A stretch of DNA of 33,933 nucleotides, taken from contig NZ_CAKP01000022.1 of assembly GCF_000297115.1 (NCBI RefSeq), forward strand, positions 1 through 33,933, written 5' to 3'. A program made the position numbers and the translations under genes. The notes below the pieces were generated by a model. That model had not been told where the DNA came from. It ran no database searches and was given only the letters and a program-made list of their open reading frames with translations. This stretch comes from Caloramator australicus RC3 (lineage in GTDB: Bacteria; Bacillota; Clostridia; Clostridiales; Caloramatoraceae). This document shows, piece by piece, positions 33,672-33,933 of this stretch. Every line of letters begins with the position of its first letter. Positions within the stretch are counted from its first letter, which is position 1.

Positions 33672-33929
33672 ATGGTTAAAAACGCTAATAATTTACAAGA
33701 TGTGTTTTTAAATGGGGCTAGGAAAAATAAAATACCCGTTACAATTTTCTTAGTATCAGGGGTTCAGTTAAAGGGTAATGTTAAAGGTTTTGATAGCTTT
33801 ACAGTTATTTTAGAATCAGAAGGAAAACAAATGATGGTTTATAAGCATGCAATATCTACGATAGTTCCAGCAAAGCCCATTTTATATACAACAGTAAATC
33901 AAGAAGAAAAAGAAAATAAAGAAGTATAA
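33672..33929 (+). CDS. hfq: RNA chaperone Hfq
   Basis: The 85-residue protein is the hexameric Sm-like RNA chaperone Hfq. It has the N-terminal [20 protein letters not shown], the Sm1 motif with [20 protein letters not shown], and the Sm2 motif YKHAISTI. The short tail is rich in Glu and Asn, so it lacks the long disordered tail of enterobacterial Hfq. Start ATG at 33672 has GGAGG at 33659-33663. An in-frame TTG at 33657 is part of that site. The gene is complete, ending 4 bases before the window edge. Position after miaA is conserved in many bacteria. Confidence 0.96.
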   Translation: MVKNANNLQDVFLNGARKNKIPVTIFLVSGVQLKGNVKGFDSFTVILESEGKQMMVYKHAISTIVPAKPILYTTVNQEEKENKEV

Positions 33930-33933
33930 AAAA

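Noticed and set aside
1-33933. Mobile elements, CRISPR arrays, attachment sites next to the tRNA genes
   Set aside because: I found no transposase, integrase, direct-repeat array or duplicated tRNA 3' end. Base composition and codon use look uniform through the window.

Overview
The window is AT-rich chromosomal DNA with tightly packed genes, strong AGGAGG-type ribosome binding sites and heavy AGG/AGA/ATA codon use. It suggests a spore-forming, flagellated member of the Clostridia. Supporting signs are the FliR-FlhB fusion, a CotS-type spore-coat gene, a PrsW protease and the miaB-mutS-mutL-miaA-hfq block. A Caloramator- or Thermobrachium-like thermophile would fit, but that genus guess is only a guess. 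I see no insertion sequence, prophage, CRISPR array or obvious horizontally acquired island.

Region 1 (1-17668) is the distal part of one large flagellar operon, all on the + strand with overlapping or nearly touching genes: fliI (5' end cut by the window), fliJ, fliK, flgD, a TIGR02530-type flagellar operon gene, flgE, flbD, motA, motB, fliL, fliO, fliP, fliQ, a fused fliR-flhB, flhA, flhF, flhG, a PilZ/YcgR gene, fliA, a SwrB/DUF6115-like gene, a small membrane protein gene that seems to lack a standard start codon, and two rod-type genes (flgF-like and flgG). It encodes the export gate and ATPase, hook, stator, rod, placement GTPase/ATPase pair, c-di-GMP brake and sigma-28. No fliM, fliN, fliY or cheY lies between fliL and fliO, where Bacillus has them. 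A small structured RNA element sits just ahead of flgE.

Region 2 (17669-21410) begins with a terminator-shaped hairpin whose 3' arm holds the ribosome binding site of a TPR gene. It continues with an S66 LD-carboxypeptidase and an M20 amidohydrolase that overlap by 8 bases, and a CotS-like spore-coat kinase-fold gene.

Region 3 (21408-25936) has three tRNA genes on the - strand (Glu, CAT-anticodon Met/Ile2, Phe) with a near-consensus sigma-A promoter. They are divergent from a beta-CASP metallo-beta-lactamase-fold RNase gene. Next come a MerR/coiled-coil gene, an acetyltransferase gene broken by a one-base frameshift in a T run, and a convergent PLP aminotransferase on the - strand.

Region 4 (25993-33929) carries prsW and then the tRNA-modification, mismatch-repair and riboregulation genes miaB, mutS, mutL, miaA and hfq, with clear sigma-A promoters ahead of miaB and hfq.

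Most of the window is well-known biology. The items most worth checking are the flgE leader element, the apparently AUA-initiated small gene in the flagellar operon, the frameshifted acetyltransferase, and the RacA-like architecture of the MerR protein. I do not see convincing evidence for a wholly new system.
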